A stretch of 64,000 bases of DNA, from contig DQFO01000009.1 of the NCBI GenBank assembly GCA_003525075.1, positions 143,959 through 207,958 of the forward strand. The letters are read 5' to 3'. The notes beneath the pieces are model-generated. The model was given only the letters and a program-made list of their open reading frames with translations. It did not search any database and was not told the origin of the DNA. This document shows, in pieces, positions 45,129-53,107 of this stretch. The stretch is from Clostridiales bacterium. Its GTDB lineage: Bacteria > Bacillota > Clostridia > TANB77 > CAG-508. Each line of letters begins with the position of its first letter. The stretch's first letter is position 1. The position numbers were made by a program, and so were the translations under genes.

Positions 45129-45410
45129 ATGTATGTAGTTCCTAAAACCATGTTCCCATTTATGTGGAAGAAGAACAATCCACCGAAGACATTGCATTTG
45201 AAGCGTAAGGGTGAAGGGGTATATGGAGATCTTTTTACTTTGACATCTTTTCCAAGTGGAAGTGGAATCGAACTCATTTTGAGCTATCACGACAAAGAAA
45301 ATGCTTATTATGAAGGTGCAGAAGGGTATCCAGAGTTTGATATTCTTTCAGATAAACGCAGAGCTTTTAAAATCCAATGGCTTGAGAGTATAGGAGGATT
45401 AGTTGTTTAA
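45129..45410 (+). CDS. Unknown 93-residue protein
   Basis: Not recognised. It starts MYVVPKTMFPFMWKKNNPP and contains strand-like stretches (LTSFPSGSGIELILSYHD) and an acidic segment EGAEGYPEFDILSDKR, with no membrane helix or signal. ATG 45129 follows GGAGG (45116-45120) with eight bases between; the frame from 45090 lacks an SD. Codons are less A/T-biased than in core genes. It is a single-gene unit, convergent with the equally unknown gene at 45484. Confidence 0.6.
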   Translation: MYVVPKTMFPFMWKKNNPPKTLHLKRKGEGVYGDLFTLTSFPSGSGIELILSYHDKENAYYEGAEGYPEFDILSDKRRAFKIQWLESIGGLVV

Positions 45411-45434
45411 ATGATTGAGGAATAGAACTAAAAT

Positions 45435-45475
45435 AAAAACGGAGTTTTTGAAATTATTCAAAAGCTCCGTTTTTA
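45435..45475. terminator. Bidirectional terminator between two unknown convergent genes
   Basis: AAAACGGAG-TTTTG pairs with CAAAA-GCTCCGTTTT with one G:U pair; T-runs lie on both strands. Confidence 0.85.
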
Positions 45476-45483
45476 CTGTGAAG

Positions 45484-45858
45484 TTATAGAGAAATGCAAC
45501 CTCTCCAAAACTCACGATCTTTCATCGCAGTTGCAAAGTCAACTGCATCCTGGATATTACGGAAACTGAACATCACTTTTACAGTGTCGTCACTGTATTC
45601 AGTTTTCATTTCCGTCAACCCGAAGTTATTGGCAAACTTCATCGAATATGCGATGATATGAGCCTTTTCCCGCGTTACGGGATTCAACTTCTGATTGTTG
45701 GCAATTCCCCACCAGTTGTTTTCTACTTCGGTAGGTCTTTTTCCTAAGGCAACGATATGTGCCGGCCGATCAAAGCTGACGACCACCACATTGTTGTTTA
45801 TAGAAATAATGCGGATATTCTCGATGGCGGAAGTTTTGGTTACTTTTACAACCTTCAT
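45484..45858 (-). CDS. Unknown 124-residue protein, atypical composition
   Basis: Not recognised. The pattern is alternating strands and helices (ENIRIISINNNVVVVSF, KAHIIAYSMKFANNFGL, TVKVMFSFRNIQDAVDFATAM), a ferredoxin-like alpha/beta guess only. The third base is often G or C, very unlike rfbD next door, which points to transfer. ATG 45858 follows AGGAGG; the longer frame to 45894 is upstream of this SD. It has its own consensus promoter (45934-45962) and a leader stem, CCCAC/GTGGG at 45889-45907. Confidence 0.65.
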   Translation of the reverse strand: MKVVKVTKTSAIENIRIISINNNVVVVSFDRPAHIVALGKRPTEVENNWWGIANNQKLNPVTREKAHIIAYSMKFANNFGLTEMKTEYSDDTVKVMFSFRNIQDAVDFATAMKDREFWRGCISL

Positions 45859-45888
45859 ACTGATGGGCCTCCTTATAACCCAGATATC

Positions 45889-45907
45889 ACCCACAATTTT
45901 GCGTGGG
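45889..45907 (-). other. Leader hairpin of the 124-residue protein gene
   Basis: CCCAC (45889-45893) pairs with GTGGG (45903-45907) around a nine-base loop, between promoter and SD. Confidence 0.4.
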
Positions 45908-45933
45908 AATGTGAAAATATATTTTATAAATCA

Positions 45934-45962
45934 ATTATAATACTTTTTACCACGAAAGTCAA
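45934..45962 (-). promoter_or_regulatory. Consensus promoter of the 124-residue protein gene
   Basis: On the minus strand TTGACT (45957-45962), 17 bases, TATAAT (45934-45939). Confidence 0.8.
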
Positions 45963-46042
45963 CATAATTATTGCAAGCTGATATTTAATCTATGATATAT
46001 GTCCAAAATAATTTGTAATATCATATAATAATTACTTGTACT

Positions 46043-46070
46043 TTTTTTATATTTGTGATATTATAATCAC
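46043..46070 (+). promoter_or_regulatory. rfbD promoter region with palindrome
   Basis: A TATAAT box (46062-46067) sits inside the inverted repeat GTGAT-ATTATA-ATCAC (46055-46070). The -35 box is poor (TACTTT at 17 bases or TTGTAC at 20). A repressor site over the -10 box is possible. Confidence 0.4.
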
Positions 46071-46103
46071 GAAATTTAAACTCAACATAAATGGAGGTTT
46101 CAA

Positions 46104-46976
46104 ATGAAAATATTAGTAACAGGAGCTAACGGAATGTTAGCCAAAGAAGTAAAAGAAAAATTTGCAGAAGAAAATGAGATAATAGCAACAGATGTATCAG
46201 AACTAGATATAACAAATGAAAAGGCAGTTATGGAATATGTAGAAAATACAAAGCCAGAATATATAATAAATTGTGCAGCATATACAGCTGTAGACAAAGC
46301 AGAAGAAAATTATGACTTAGCAGATAGAATAAATGGAGATGGACCAACAAATTTAGCTAAAGCAGCAAAAAAAGTTGGTGCAAAATTAGTACATATATCT
46401 ACAGACTATGTATTTGGTGGAAATTTAGATATATCAAAAGATTATAAAGAAGATGATGAAAAACATCCAGTAACAGCATATGGAAAAACAAAATTACATG
46501 GTGAAGAAGGAATAACAGCAAACATGGATGAATATTACATCTTCAGAACAGCATGGTTATATGGAGTTGGAGGAAACAATTTTGTAAAAACAATGACAAA
46601 ATTAGGATCAACAAGAGACGAAATAAATGTAGTATCAGATCAACATGGAAGTCCAACATATGCAAAAGACTTAACAGAAATAATATATCAAGCAATAGAG
46701 AAAAAAGTACCTTATGGAATATATAATGCTACAAATGAAGGATATACAACATGGTATGATTTTACAAAAGAAATATTAGCAGAACAAGGAATTACATGTA
46801 AAGTAAATCCTGTAACAACAGAACAATATATAGAAATGATGAAAGTTACACAAGCAAAAAGACCATTTAATTCACAAATGTCAAAAGCCAAACTTGAAGC
46901 ATGTGGAATAAAAGTTCCAGAATGGAAAGATGGATTAAAAAGATACTTAGAAGAAGCTAAAAGTATAGAGCAATAG
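46104..46976 (+). CDS. rfbD: dTDP-4-dehydrorhamnose reductase
   Basis: A 290-residue SDR enzyme for the last step of dTDP-L-rhamnose synthesis. GANGMLAKEV binds NADPH, and the YGKTK motif (catalytic Tyr-Lys) and THGSPT-like segment QHGSPTYAKDL are present. First gene of the rfbD-A-C-B cluster. SD is TGGAGG. Confidence 0.95.
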   Translation: MKILVTGANGMLAKEVKEKFAEENEIIATDVSELDITNEKAVMEYVENTKPEYIINCAAYTAVDKAEENYDLADRINGDGPTNLAKAAKKVGAKLVHISTDYVFGGNLDISKDYKEDDEKHPVTAYGKTKLHGEEGITANMDEYYIFRTAWLYGVGGNNFVKTMTKLGSTRDEINVVSDQHGSPTYAKDLTEIIYQAIEKKVPYGIYNATNEGYTTWYDFTKEILAEQGITCKVNPVTTEQYIEMMKVTQAKRPFNSQMSKAKLEACGIKVPEWKDGLKRYLEEAKSIEQ

Positions 46977-46991
46977 AAAGGATGTAGTATT

Positions 46992-47882
46992 ATGAAAAAT
47001 AGAAAAGGAATTATATTAGCAGGAGGAAGTGGAACAAGATTATATCCATTAACACTTGCAATATCAAAACAAATAATGCCTGTATATGATAAGCCAATGA
47101 TTTATTATCCATTATCAATATTAATGCAAGCAGATATAAGAGAAGTTTTAATAATAACAACACCAAGAGATTTAGAAACATTTAAAAGTTTACTTGGAGA
47201 TGGAAGCCAATGGGGAATGAAATTTGAATATAAAGTTCAAGAAAAGCCAAATGGTTTAGCAGAAGCATTTATTATAGGAGAAGACTTTATAGGACAAGAT
47301 AATGTTGCAATGATATTAGGTGATAATATGTTTTATGGAGAACATTTAGCACAAAAATTAAAAGAAGCAAATGAAAGAGAAAATGAAGCAACAATATTTG
47401 GGTATTATGTAAAAGATCCAAGGGCATACGGAGTGGTAGAAATTGATGAAAATGGAAAAGCTGTGTCAATTGAAGAAAAACCAGAAAATCCAAAATCAAA
47501 TTATGCTGTACCAGGATTATATTTCTATACAAATGAAGTAATAGAAATAGCAAAAAATGTAAAACCATCTGCAAGAGGAGAATTAGAAATAACATCAATA
47601 AATGAAGAATATATGAAAAGAGGACAACTAAAAGTTGAAAAATTAGGAAGAGGAATGACATGGTTTGATACAGGCACACATGATGCATTAATAGAAACGG
47701 CAAGTTTTGTTCAAACAATTCAAAAACGCCAAGGTCTACAAATATGTTGTCCAGAAGAAATAGCATTTGATAAAGGATGGATAAATTCAGAACAATTATC
47801 AAATTTAGCTCAAAAATATATGAAAACAGATTATGGAAAATATTTAAAAGATGTAGCAGACAATGTATTTGGTGAAGAATAG
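46992..47882 (+). CDS. rfbA: Glucose-1-phosphate thymidylyltransferase
   Basis: A 296-residue nucleotidyltransferase that makes dTDP-glucose, the first step of the pathway. Visible are [13 protein letters not shown] (nucleotide loop), [16 protein letters not shown] and [19 protein letters not shown]. Length is that of RmlA. It lies 15 bases after rfbD with SD AAAGGA. Confidence 0.95.
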   Translation: MKNRKGIILAGGSGTRLYPLTLAISKQIMPVYDKPMIYYPLSILMQADIREVLIITTPRDLETFKSLLGDGSQWGMKFEYKVQEKPNGLAEAFIIGEDFIGQDNVAMILGDNMFYGEHLAQKLKEANERENEATIFGYYVKDPRAYGVVEIDENGKAVSIEEKPENPKSNYAVPGLYFYTNEVIEIAKNVKPSARGELEITSINEEYMKRGQLKVEKLGRGMTWFDTGTHDALIETASFVQTIQKRQGLQICCPEEIAFDKGWINSEQLSNLAQKYMKTDYGKYLKDVADNVFGEE

Positions 47883-47903
47883 AAAAAATATTTAATTCAA
47901 AAG

Positions 47904-47948
47904 AAAGGAGAGATATCTAGCTAAAAACTGGATATCTAGTATAACATG
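47904..47948 (+). promoter_or_regulatory. rfbC: rfbC initiation region with hairpin between SD and ATG
   Basis: The only SD, AAAGGAG (47904-47910), is 35 bases from ATG 47946. AGATATCTAG (47911-47920) pairs with CTGGATATCT (47928-47937), with one G:U pair. Folding the stem leaves eight bases between SD and ATG, the usual spacing. Confidence 0.6.
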
Positions 47949-48536
47949 GGAAAATTTAAAAAAACAGAAACAACAATAGATGGTGTATATATAATAGAAC
48001 CAACAGTATTTGGAGACAATAGAGGATACTTTATGGAAACATATAGCAAAAAAGATTTTGAAGAAATAGGACTAAATTACGATTTTGTACAAGACAACCA
48101 ATCAAAATCAAAAAAAGGTGTGCTAAGAGGATTACATTTTCAAAAAGAAAATACACAAGCAAAATTAGTTAGATGTATAAAAGGTGAAGTATTTGATGTT
48201 GCTGTTGATTTAAGACCTGGAAGTAAAACATATGGTAAATGGGAAGGTGTTATATTAACAGAAGAAAATAAAAAAATGTTTATGATACCAAGAGGATTTG
48301 CACATGGATTTTTAGTATTATCAGATGAAGCTGAATTTACATATAAATGTGATGATATATATAATCATGAAGCAGAAGGTGGATTAAAATTTGATGATCC
48401 AGATGTTGGAATTGAATGGCCAATGGGAGATTTAAAGAAAGAAGATTTAATAACATCAGAAAAAGATGCAAAATGGCCATCTTTACAAGAATTAAAACAA
48501 ACAGACTTATTTAAGAATATAAAAGGAGAAAATTAA
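47946..48536 (+). CDS. rfbC: dTDP-4-dehydrorhamnose 3,5-epimerase
   Basis: A 196-residue cupin epimerase. RGLHFQKE carries the catalytic His, and VDLRPGSKTYGKWEGV and IPRGFAHGFLVLSD are conserved. It catalyses the third pathway step. The N-terminus from ATG 47946 matches the family, although the SD lies far upstream and is separated by a hairpin. Confidence 0.95.
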   Translation: MGKFKKTETTIDGVYIIEPTVFGDNRGYFMETYSKKDFEEIGLNYDFVQDNQSKSKKGVLRGLHFQKENTQAKLVRCIKGEVFDVAVDLRPGSKTYGKWEGVILTEENKKMFMIPRGFAHGFLVLSDEAEFTYKCDDIYNHEAEGGLKFDDPDVGIEWPMGDLKKEDLITSEKDAKWPSLQELKQTDLFKNIKGEN

Positions 48537-48538
48537 TT

Positions 48539-49504
48539 ATGAAAAATATATTAGTAACAGGTGCAGCAGGATTTATAGGAGCAAATTTTGTTGAATATTT
48601 TGTAAATAAACATCCAGACTACAAAGTAGTTGTAGTAGATAAATTAACATATGCAGGAAATATGGCAAATTTAGATAAAGTAAAAGATAAAATATCATTT
48701 GAAAAAGCAGATATATGTGATTTTGAAAAAATGAAAGAAATATTTGATAAATATGACATAAATGGTGTAATACATTTTGCTGCTGAATCACATGTAGACA
48801 ACAGTATAAAAAATCCATTTGTATTTACACATACAAATGTAATAGGAACACATACATTATTAGAAACAGCAAAACAAAAATGGGGAGAAGGTTCAGAAAA
48901 TAAATTTGTACATATATCAACAGATGAAGTATATGGTGCATTAGGAGAAGACGGATATTTTACAGAAAAATCACCAATACAACCAAGTAGTCCATATTCA
49001 GCTTCAAAAGCAAGTTCAGATTTAATTGCATTTGCATATCATACAACATATAAAATGAATGTAAATGTAACAAATTGTTCAAACAACTATGGACCATATC
49101 AACATAATGAAAAATTAATACCACATATGATTAAACTTGCAATGAATAATGAAAAATTACCAGTTTATGGTACAGGAAAAAATATAAGAGATTGGTTATA
49201 TGTAGAAGATCACTGTAAAGCAATAGATATGGTATTCCATAAAGGTGTTGCTGGTGAAAGATATAATATAGGTGGACACAATGAAAAGAGAAATATAGAT
49301 ATTGTAAAACTTATATTAAAAAGATTAGGAAAATCAGAAGACTTAATTCAATATGTAGAAGATAGAAAAGGTCATGATTATAGATATGCAATAGATCCAA
49401 GTAAAATAAAAGCAGAACTTGGATGGGAACCAGAAACAAAATTTGAAGATGGAATTGTAAAAACAATAGATTGGTATATAGCAAATCCAGATTGGCTTAA
49501 ATAA
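48539..49504 (+). CDS. rfbB: dTDP-glucose 4,6-dehydratase
   Basis: A 321-residue extended SDR. NAD loop GAAGFIGANF, catalytic STDEVYG and YSASKASSD (YxxxK). It makes dTDP-4-keto-6-deoxyglucose, the second step. With rfbD, rfbA and rfbC it completes dTDP-L-rhamnose synthesis for cell-wall or spore polysaccharide. It starts two bases after rfbC. Confidence 0.95.
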   Translation: MKNILVTGAAGFIGANFVEYFVNKHPDYKVVVVDKLTYAGNMANLDKVKDKISFEKADICDFEKMKEIFDKYDINGVIHFAAESHVDNSIKNPFVFTHTNVIGTHTLLETAKQKWGEGSENKFVHISTDEVYGALGEDGYFTEKSPIQPSSPYSASKASSDLIAFAYHTTYKMNVNVTNCSNNYGPYQHNEKLIPHMIKLAMNNEKLPVYGTGKNIRDWLYVEDHCKAIDMVFHKGVAGERYNIGGHNEKRNIDIVKLILKRLGKSEDLIQYVEDRKGHDYRYAIDPSKIKAELGWEPETKFEDGIVKTIDWYIANPDWLK

Positions 49505-49505
49505 G

Positions 49506-49557
49506 AAAGGAGATAAGTGTTAGTTTCTATGAAGCTAACACTTTAACTGACAAAATG
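49506..49557 (+). promoter_or_regulatory. yqeK: yqeK initiation region with hairpin between SD and ATG
   Basis: The SD AAAGGAG (49506-49512) is 42 bases before ATG 49555. Positions 49515-49527 pair with 49531-49543 (13 pairs, one G:U, three-base loop). Folding leaves about 13 bases between SD and ATG. Confidence 0.55.
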
Positions 49558-50136
49558 GAAAAAATAGATATAATAAAAGAAGAATTAAAACAAATATTAT
49601 CAGAAAAAAGATATATTCATTCTATAGGTGTAATGGAAATGGCAATGGAACTTGCCCAAATTTATAATATTGATATAGAAACAGCACAAATTGCAGGACT
49701 TCTTCATGACAATGCAAAAGAGATGACAGATGATGAAATGTTACAATATGTAAAAGAAAATAATATCCAGATTTCAGAGACTGAAAAAAATAGTGTTAAA
49801 TTATTACACGGTAAAATTGGTGCAGATATAGCTAAGAAAAAATATGGTGTTAGTGAAGAAATTGCTAAAGCAATTGAATATCATACAACAACAAATCCTA
49901 ATATGGATACGTTAGCCAAAATAATTTATGTTTCAGATAAAATTGAATTAAATAGAAAAACAGAAAAATATGATATTGAAGCAGAAAGAAAACTGGCAAA
50001 AGAAGATTTAGATAAAGCAATGTTATTAATAATAAATGATGTGACAAAATATCTAATAGAACAAGGTAAATTAATTGCAATAGAAAGTATTGAAACAAGA
50101 AATAAATTATTATTAAATATAAAAGGAGAAAATTAA
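49555..50136 (+). CDS. yqeK: HD-domain Ap4A hydrolase YqeK
   Basis: A 193-residue HD-superfamily protein, symmetrical bis(5'-nucleosyl)-tetraphosphatase type. Metal ligands lie in RYIHSIGVMEMA, AGLLHDNAKEM and AIEYHTTTNPNM, the YqeK signature. Known function: degradation of the alarmone-like Ap4A. It lies behind rfbB and overlaps rsmE by one base. Confidence 0.85.
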   Translation: MEKIDIIKEELKQILSEKRYIHSIGVMEMAMELAQIYNIDIETAQIAGLLHDNAKEMTDDEMLQYVKENNIQISETEKNSVKLLHGKIGADIAKKKYGVSEEIAKAIEYHTTTNPNMDTLAKIIYVSDKIELNRKTEKYDIEAERKLAKEDLDKAMLLIINDVTKYLIEQGKLIAIESIETRNKLLLNIKGEN

Positions 50137-50873
50137 TGCCACGATTTTTTGTAAAGAATAATCAGATAAATAATGATAAAATAACTATAATTGATGAAGA
50201 TGTAAAACACATAAAAAATGTATTAAGAAAACAAATTGGAGATAAAATTGAAGTTTGCAATCAAGATACAGGAAATTCATATAAATGTGAAATTGAAATA
50301 ATCGCAGAAAATGAAATAGAAACAAAGATTATAGAGGAACAAAAAAATATTCAAGAAAAGATAAAAGTGGATATATATCAAGGATTGCCAAAATCAGATA
50401 AAATGGAATTAATAATTCAAAAATCAGTTGAATTAGGGGCAAATTCAATAATACCAGTAAATATGAAAAGATGTGTTGTAAAATTAGAAGGAAAAGACGA
50501 AATTAAGAAAAATGAAAGATGGCAAAAAATTGCAGAAAGTGCAGCAAAACAATGTGGTAGAAGTTTTATTCCTGAAGTAAAACATTTAATAAATGTTAAA
50601 AAAATTTGTAATTGGATAAATGAATATGATGTAATTATAGTCGCATATGAAAATGAAAAAGAAAACACATTAAAAGCAGAATTGAAAAAATTAAAAGCAT
50701 CAGATTTAAAAATAGGAATTGTAATTGGACCAGAAGGTGGATTTGAAGAAAGTGATATAAAATTATTAAAAGAAAGTGGAGCAAAAATTGTTACATTAGG
50801 TGATAGAATATTAAGAACAGAAACAGTAGCATTAAATGTATTGAGTATTATAATGTATGAATTTGAGCAATAA
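50136..50873 (+). CDS. rsmE: 16S rRNA m3U1498 methyltransferase
   Basis: A 245-residue SPOUT methyltransferase with an N-terminal PUA-like part and a C-terminal knot: IGPEGGFEESDIKLLKE and LGDRILRTETVALNVLSI, which form the SAM site. It methylates U1498 in the 30S decoding region. Start overlaps the yqeK stop; SD AAAGGAG. Confidence 0.95.
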   Translation: MPRFFVKNNQINNDKITIIDEDVKHIKNVLRKQIGDKIEVCNQDTGNSYKCEIEIIAENEIETKIIEEQKNIQEKIKVDIYQGLPKSDKMELIIQKSVELGANSIIPVNMKRCVVKLEGKDEIKKNERWQKIAESAAKQCGRSFIPEVKHLINVKKICNWINEYDVIIVAYENEKENTLKAELKKLKASDLKIGIVIGPEGGFEESDIKLLKESGAKIVTLGDRILRTETVALNVLSIIMYEFEQ

Positions 50874-50895
50874 AATAAAAATACAAAGAAAAAGC

Positions 50896-50925
50896 TTGAC
50901 TTTTATATAGTGTAGGGTGTAAAAT
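50896..50925 (+). promoter_or_regulatory. Candidate efp promoter
   Basis: TTGACT (50896-50901), an 18-base spacer, TAAAAT (50920-50925). Confidence 0.5.
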
Positions 50926-50972
50926 AATAATATTGAAAATTATGTTAAGAATTATTAGAAGGGAGAAATAAT

Positions 50973-51539
50973 ATGGCAGGAGTATACATGGCAGGAGATT
51001 TTAGAAATGGAACAACATTTGAAATGGACGGAGGAGTATTCAGAGTAGTTGAATTCCAACACGTAAAACCAGGAAAAGGAGCTGCATTTGTTAGAACAAA
51101 ATTAAAAAATGTAATAACAGGAGCAGTTTTAGAAAAAACATTTAACCCATCAGATAAATATCCAGGAGCTGAAATTGAAAAGAAAACAATGCAATATTTA
51201 TACAATGATGGAGATTTATATTATTTTATGGATAATGATACATATGATCAAATGCCATTAAATAAAGCAGATTTAGGAGATTGTTTAAAATATTTAAAAG
51301 AGAACATGGAAGTAACAATTCTTTCATTTAAAGGAAAAGTATTTGCTGTTGAACCACCAATATTTGTTGAATTAGAAGTTATATATACAGAACCAGGATT
51401 TGCTGGAAATACAACAACAACATCTGGAAAACCAGCAAAATTAGAAACAGGACTAGAATTACAAGTTCCTATGTTTGTAAACATTGGTGATGTTTTAAGA
51501 ATTGATACAAGAACATGTGAATATATGGAAAGAGTATAG
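50973..51539 (+). CDS. efp: Elongation factor P
   Basis: A 188-residue EF-P that rescues ribosomes at polyproline stretches. The N-terminal KOW-like domain carries the tip loop [10 protein letters not shown], whose Lys is the usual modification site; two OB domains follow, ending [19 protein letters not shown]. Length is standard. No modification enzyme is visible nearby. Confidence 0.95.
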   Translation: MAGVYMAGDFRNGTTFEMDGGVFRVVEFQHVKPGKGAAFVRTKLKNVITGAVLEKTFNPSDKYPGAEIEKKTMQYLYNDGDLYYFMDNDTYDQMPLNKADLGDCLKYLKENMEVTILSFKGKVFAVEPPIFVELEVIYTEPGFAGNTTTTSGKPAKLETGLELQVPMFVNIGDVLRIDTRTCEYMERV

Positions 51540-51548
51540 AATAAAATT

Positions 51549-51592
51549 AAAAAGGCTAGTCTATTTATAACAAAAAAGACCAGTCTTTTTGT
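51549..51592 (+). terminator. Terminator after efp
   Basis: AAAAAGGCTAGTCT pairs with AGACCAGTCTTTTT (one mismatch, one G:U). The T-run reaches the leader of the next small gene. Confidence 0.7.
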
Positions 51593-51612
51593 TCGAAAGA
51601 GAGGTGAAAAAA

Positions 51613-51789
51613 GTGTCAGAAAAAGAATTATTAGAAAAATTAGAAAAATTAGAAAAAAGAGTTGAAGAACTTGAGAAAGACATGGCAACAGTAAAAGAAG
51701 ATATGTATGTATTTACAGAAGATGAATTAGAAGATGAAGAAAATAGTAATTGCACAGGTTGTTGTTCTAGTTGTGGAGGATGCGAATAA
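51613..51789 (+). CDS. Coiled-coil peptide with Cys-rich tail
   Basis: A 58-residue protein. Residues 3-30 are Leu/Glu/Lys heptads (coiled coil), followed by an acidic stretch, and the end reads CTGCCSSCGGCE with five Cys. Metal binding or redox chemistry is suggested but not proven. GTG 51613 follows GAGAGGTG; no own promoter was seen, so it depends on read-through from efp past the hairpin. Function unknown. Confidence 0.6.
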   Translation: MSEKELLEKLEKLEKRVEELEKDMATVKEDMYVFTEDELEDEENSNCTGCCSSCGGCE

Positions 51790-51813
51790 ATACAAAAAAA
51801 TATAGAAAATTTA

Positions 51814-51842
51814 TTGACTATTATGTAAATTGATGGTATAAT
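51814..51842 (+). promoter_or_regulatory. Consensus promoter of the 91-residue protein gene
   Basis: TTGACT (51814-51819), 17 bases, TATAAT (51837-51842). Confidence 0.85.
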
Positions 51843-51891
51843 AAAAATATCGTTTTAAATTTGAAGAAGTTCTTTAAGGAGGGACTTTGTT

Positions 51892-52167
51892 ATGACTATG
51901 GAAATCTCTACTTATGAGTTTACCAAAAATGCAACTTTTCGGATCGACGATGAAAGTAACATCCTGAAAGGTGTTACCATTTGTGGGCCTGGTAGGGACC
52001 AGAGAAGCTATTATGCAACAAGTCCGGTAAAAGGGGAAGGAACTCTTACATTGGACGTCCTTGAGGAAGCACTCGCAATTGTCAAGCTTTTCAACAAGAA
52101 AGGCTATAACTTCATTATCAATGAAGTTATCCCGGCTACACTCAAAAATATCGTAACAAATTCTTAA
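51892..52167 (+). CDS. Unknown 91-residue protein, atypical composition
   Basis: Not recognised. A strand-rich N-terminal half (YEFTKNATFRIDDESNI, GVTICGPGRDQRSYYATS) and a C-terminal helix (LDVLEEALAIVKLFNKKG), with no signal or membrane helix. Codons such as ATC, GTC, GGC, AAG and CTG set it apart from the neighbouring core genes. SD is AAGGAGGG. It has its own promoter and a very strong terminator. Confidence 0.65.
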   Translation: MTMEISTYEFTKNATFRIDDESNILKGVTICGPGRDQRSYYATSPVKGEGTLTLDVLEEALAIVKLFNKKGYNFIINEVIPATLKNIVTNS

Positions 52168-52193
52168 TGGAGTATAATCTCCAACAAAGAACT

Positions 52194-52224
52194 GTGCCAC
52201 TGGTTTTTCCAGTGGCACTTTTTT
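52194..52224 (+). terminator. Strong terminator after the 91-residue protein gene
   Basis: GTGCCACTGG (52194-52203) pairs perfectly with CCAGTGGCAC (52209-52218) and is followed by six T. Confidence 0.9.
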
Positions 52225-52260
52225 ATATACTAGGAAAGTTCTCTGAACTTCCTAGTATAT
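52225..52260. repeat. Long inverted repeat
   Basis: Positions 52225-52241 pair with 52245-52260: sixteen base pairs, one bulged A, three-base loop, ends ATATACTAGG and CCTAGTATAT. It directly abuts the preceding terminator T-run and lacks a T-run of its own. Confidence 0.6.
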
Positions 52261-52290
52261 AAAAGCTACAATTGCTAGCCCTTTGTTCTG

Positions 52291-52319
52291 TTGACAAAAA
52301 GAGAAAAATATTTTATAAT
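52291..52319 (+). promoter_or_regulatory. Consensus promoter of two unknown genes
   Basis: TTGACA (52291-52296), 17 bases, TATAAT (52314-52319). Confidence 0.85.
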
Positions 52320-52361
52320 ATATTAGTTGGCAAATAACTATTTTTTGAAAAGAGGGAAAAT

Positions 52362-52682
52362 ATGCTTTACAATTTGGATGAAAAGGAAAATGTAAGATGT
52401 TTCTCAACAGAATTGCATGAAGATGACTACCAAATTGATTTTCAAGGTGGGGAATTACATGGAGTATTAGTAATAAGCGAGAATAAAACTGAAACTCAAT
52501 ATTATACAATAATTCCTAAAGGGAGTGAATCTAAACTAACAAAATCAATAATAACAATGGCATTTAAAAAATTGTTAAGAGTAGACTCTAAGCAATTTGC
52601 TGAAGCATTTGAAATGTTAAAAAATTGCAATCCTGACTATTATAAAGCAGTATTTGACGAGGTTTATAAAGAGAAATTCTAA
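52362..52682 (+). CDS. Unknown 106-residue protein
   Basis: Not recognised. An N-terminal strand-rich part (YQIDFQGGELHGVLVIS, TQYYTIIPKG) is followed by C-terminal helices (TKSIITMAFKKLLRV, KQFAEAFEMLKNC). No membrane helix. SD is AGAGGG. First gene of a two-gene unit whose members have a similar layout and size, which suggests partners or diverged copies. Confidence 0.6.
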   Translation: MLYNLDEKENVRCFSTELHEDDYQIDFQGGELHGVLVISENKTETQYYTIIPKGSESKLTKSIITMAFKKLLRVDSKQFAEAFEMLKNCNPDYYKAVFDEVYKEKF

Positions 52683-52713
52683 ATAAACAGAAAAATTTCT
52701 AAGTGAGGGCATT

Positions 52714-53013
52714 ATGGTAGTAGAATATAATACTGAGAAAAAACATACTGAGTACAAAATCATTGTTGAAGATGGGAGAGTATCAAAGATTATTGTTCAA
52801 ATTCCCAAAAATGAAGATGTTGAAGAAGAAGAATATGAAATTAATTCTGATACACTTCAAGAAGGTGTAACAAGACGAATTTGTTATAAGACATTTAAAA
52901 GATTATGGAGTGTGAAAAACAATAAATTTTTAGAAATTGAAAAGATAATCAAACAAACTCAACCTGAATTGTTTAAGATTGCAAATGATGCAGGAAGAAA
53001 AAGAAGAGAATAA
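52714..53013 (+). CDS. Unknown 99-residue protein
   Basis: Not recognised. Strands (EYKIIVEDGRVSKIIVQIP), an acidic linker (EDVEEEEYEIN), then helices (TRRICYKTFKRLWSV, FLEIEKIIKQTQPELFKIA). The layout parallels the upstream 106-residue protein (strands, then a Lys-rich helix and a helix with an N/TxPxxxK pattern). SD is TGAGGG; the gap to the upstream gene is 31 bases. Confidence 0.6.
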   Translation: MVVEYNTEKKHTEYKIIVEDGRVSKIIVQIPKNEDVEEEEYEINSDTLQEGVTRRICYKTFKRLWSVKNNKFLEIEKIIKQTQPELFKIANDAGRKRRE

Positions 53014-53029
53014 TATACTATCATAAAAC

Positions 53030-53080
53030 AAATAAGAAGCTTAATCTCAATAATTTGGGGCTAGGCTTTTTATTTGTTAA
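53030..53080 (+). terminator. Terminator of the two-gene unit
   Basis: AAGCTTAATCTC pairs with GGGGCTAGGCTT using G:U pairs and one mismatch, then TTTTTATTTG. Outer bases ACAAATA/TATTTGT extend the stem. Confidence 0.65.
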
Positions 53081-53107
53081 AAAATACTTAATTTTAAGTT
53101 TTAAAAT

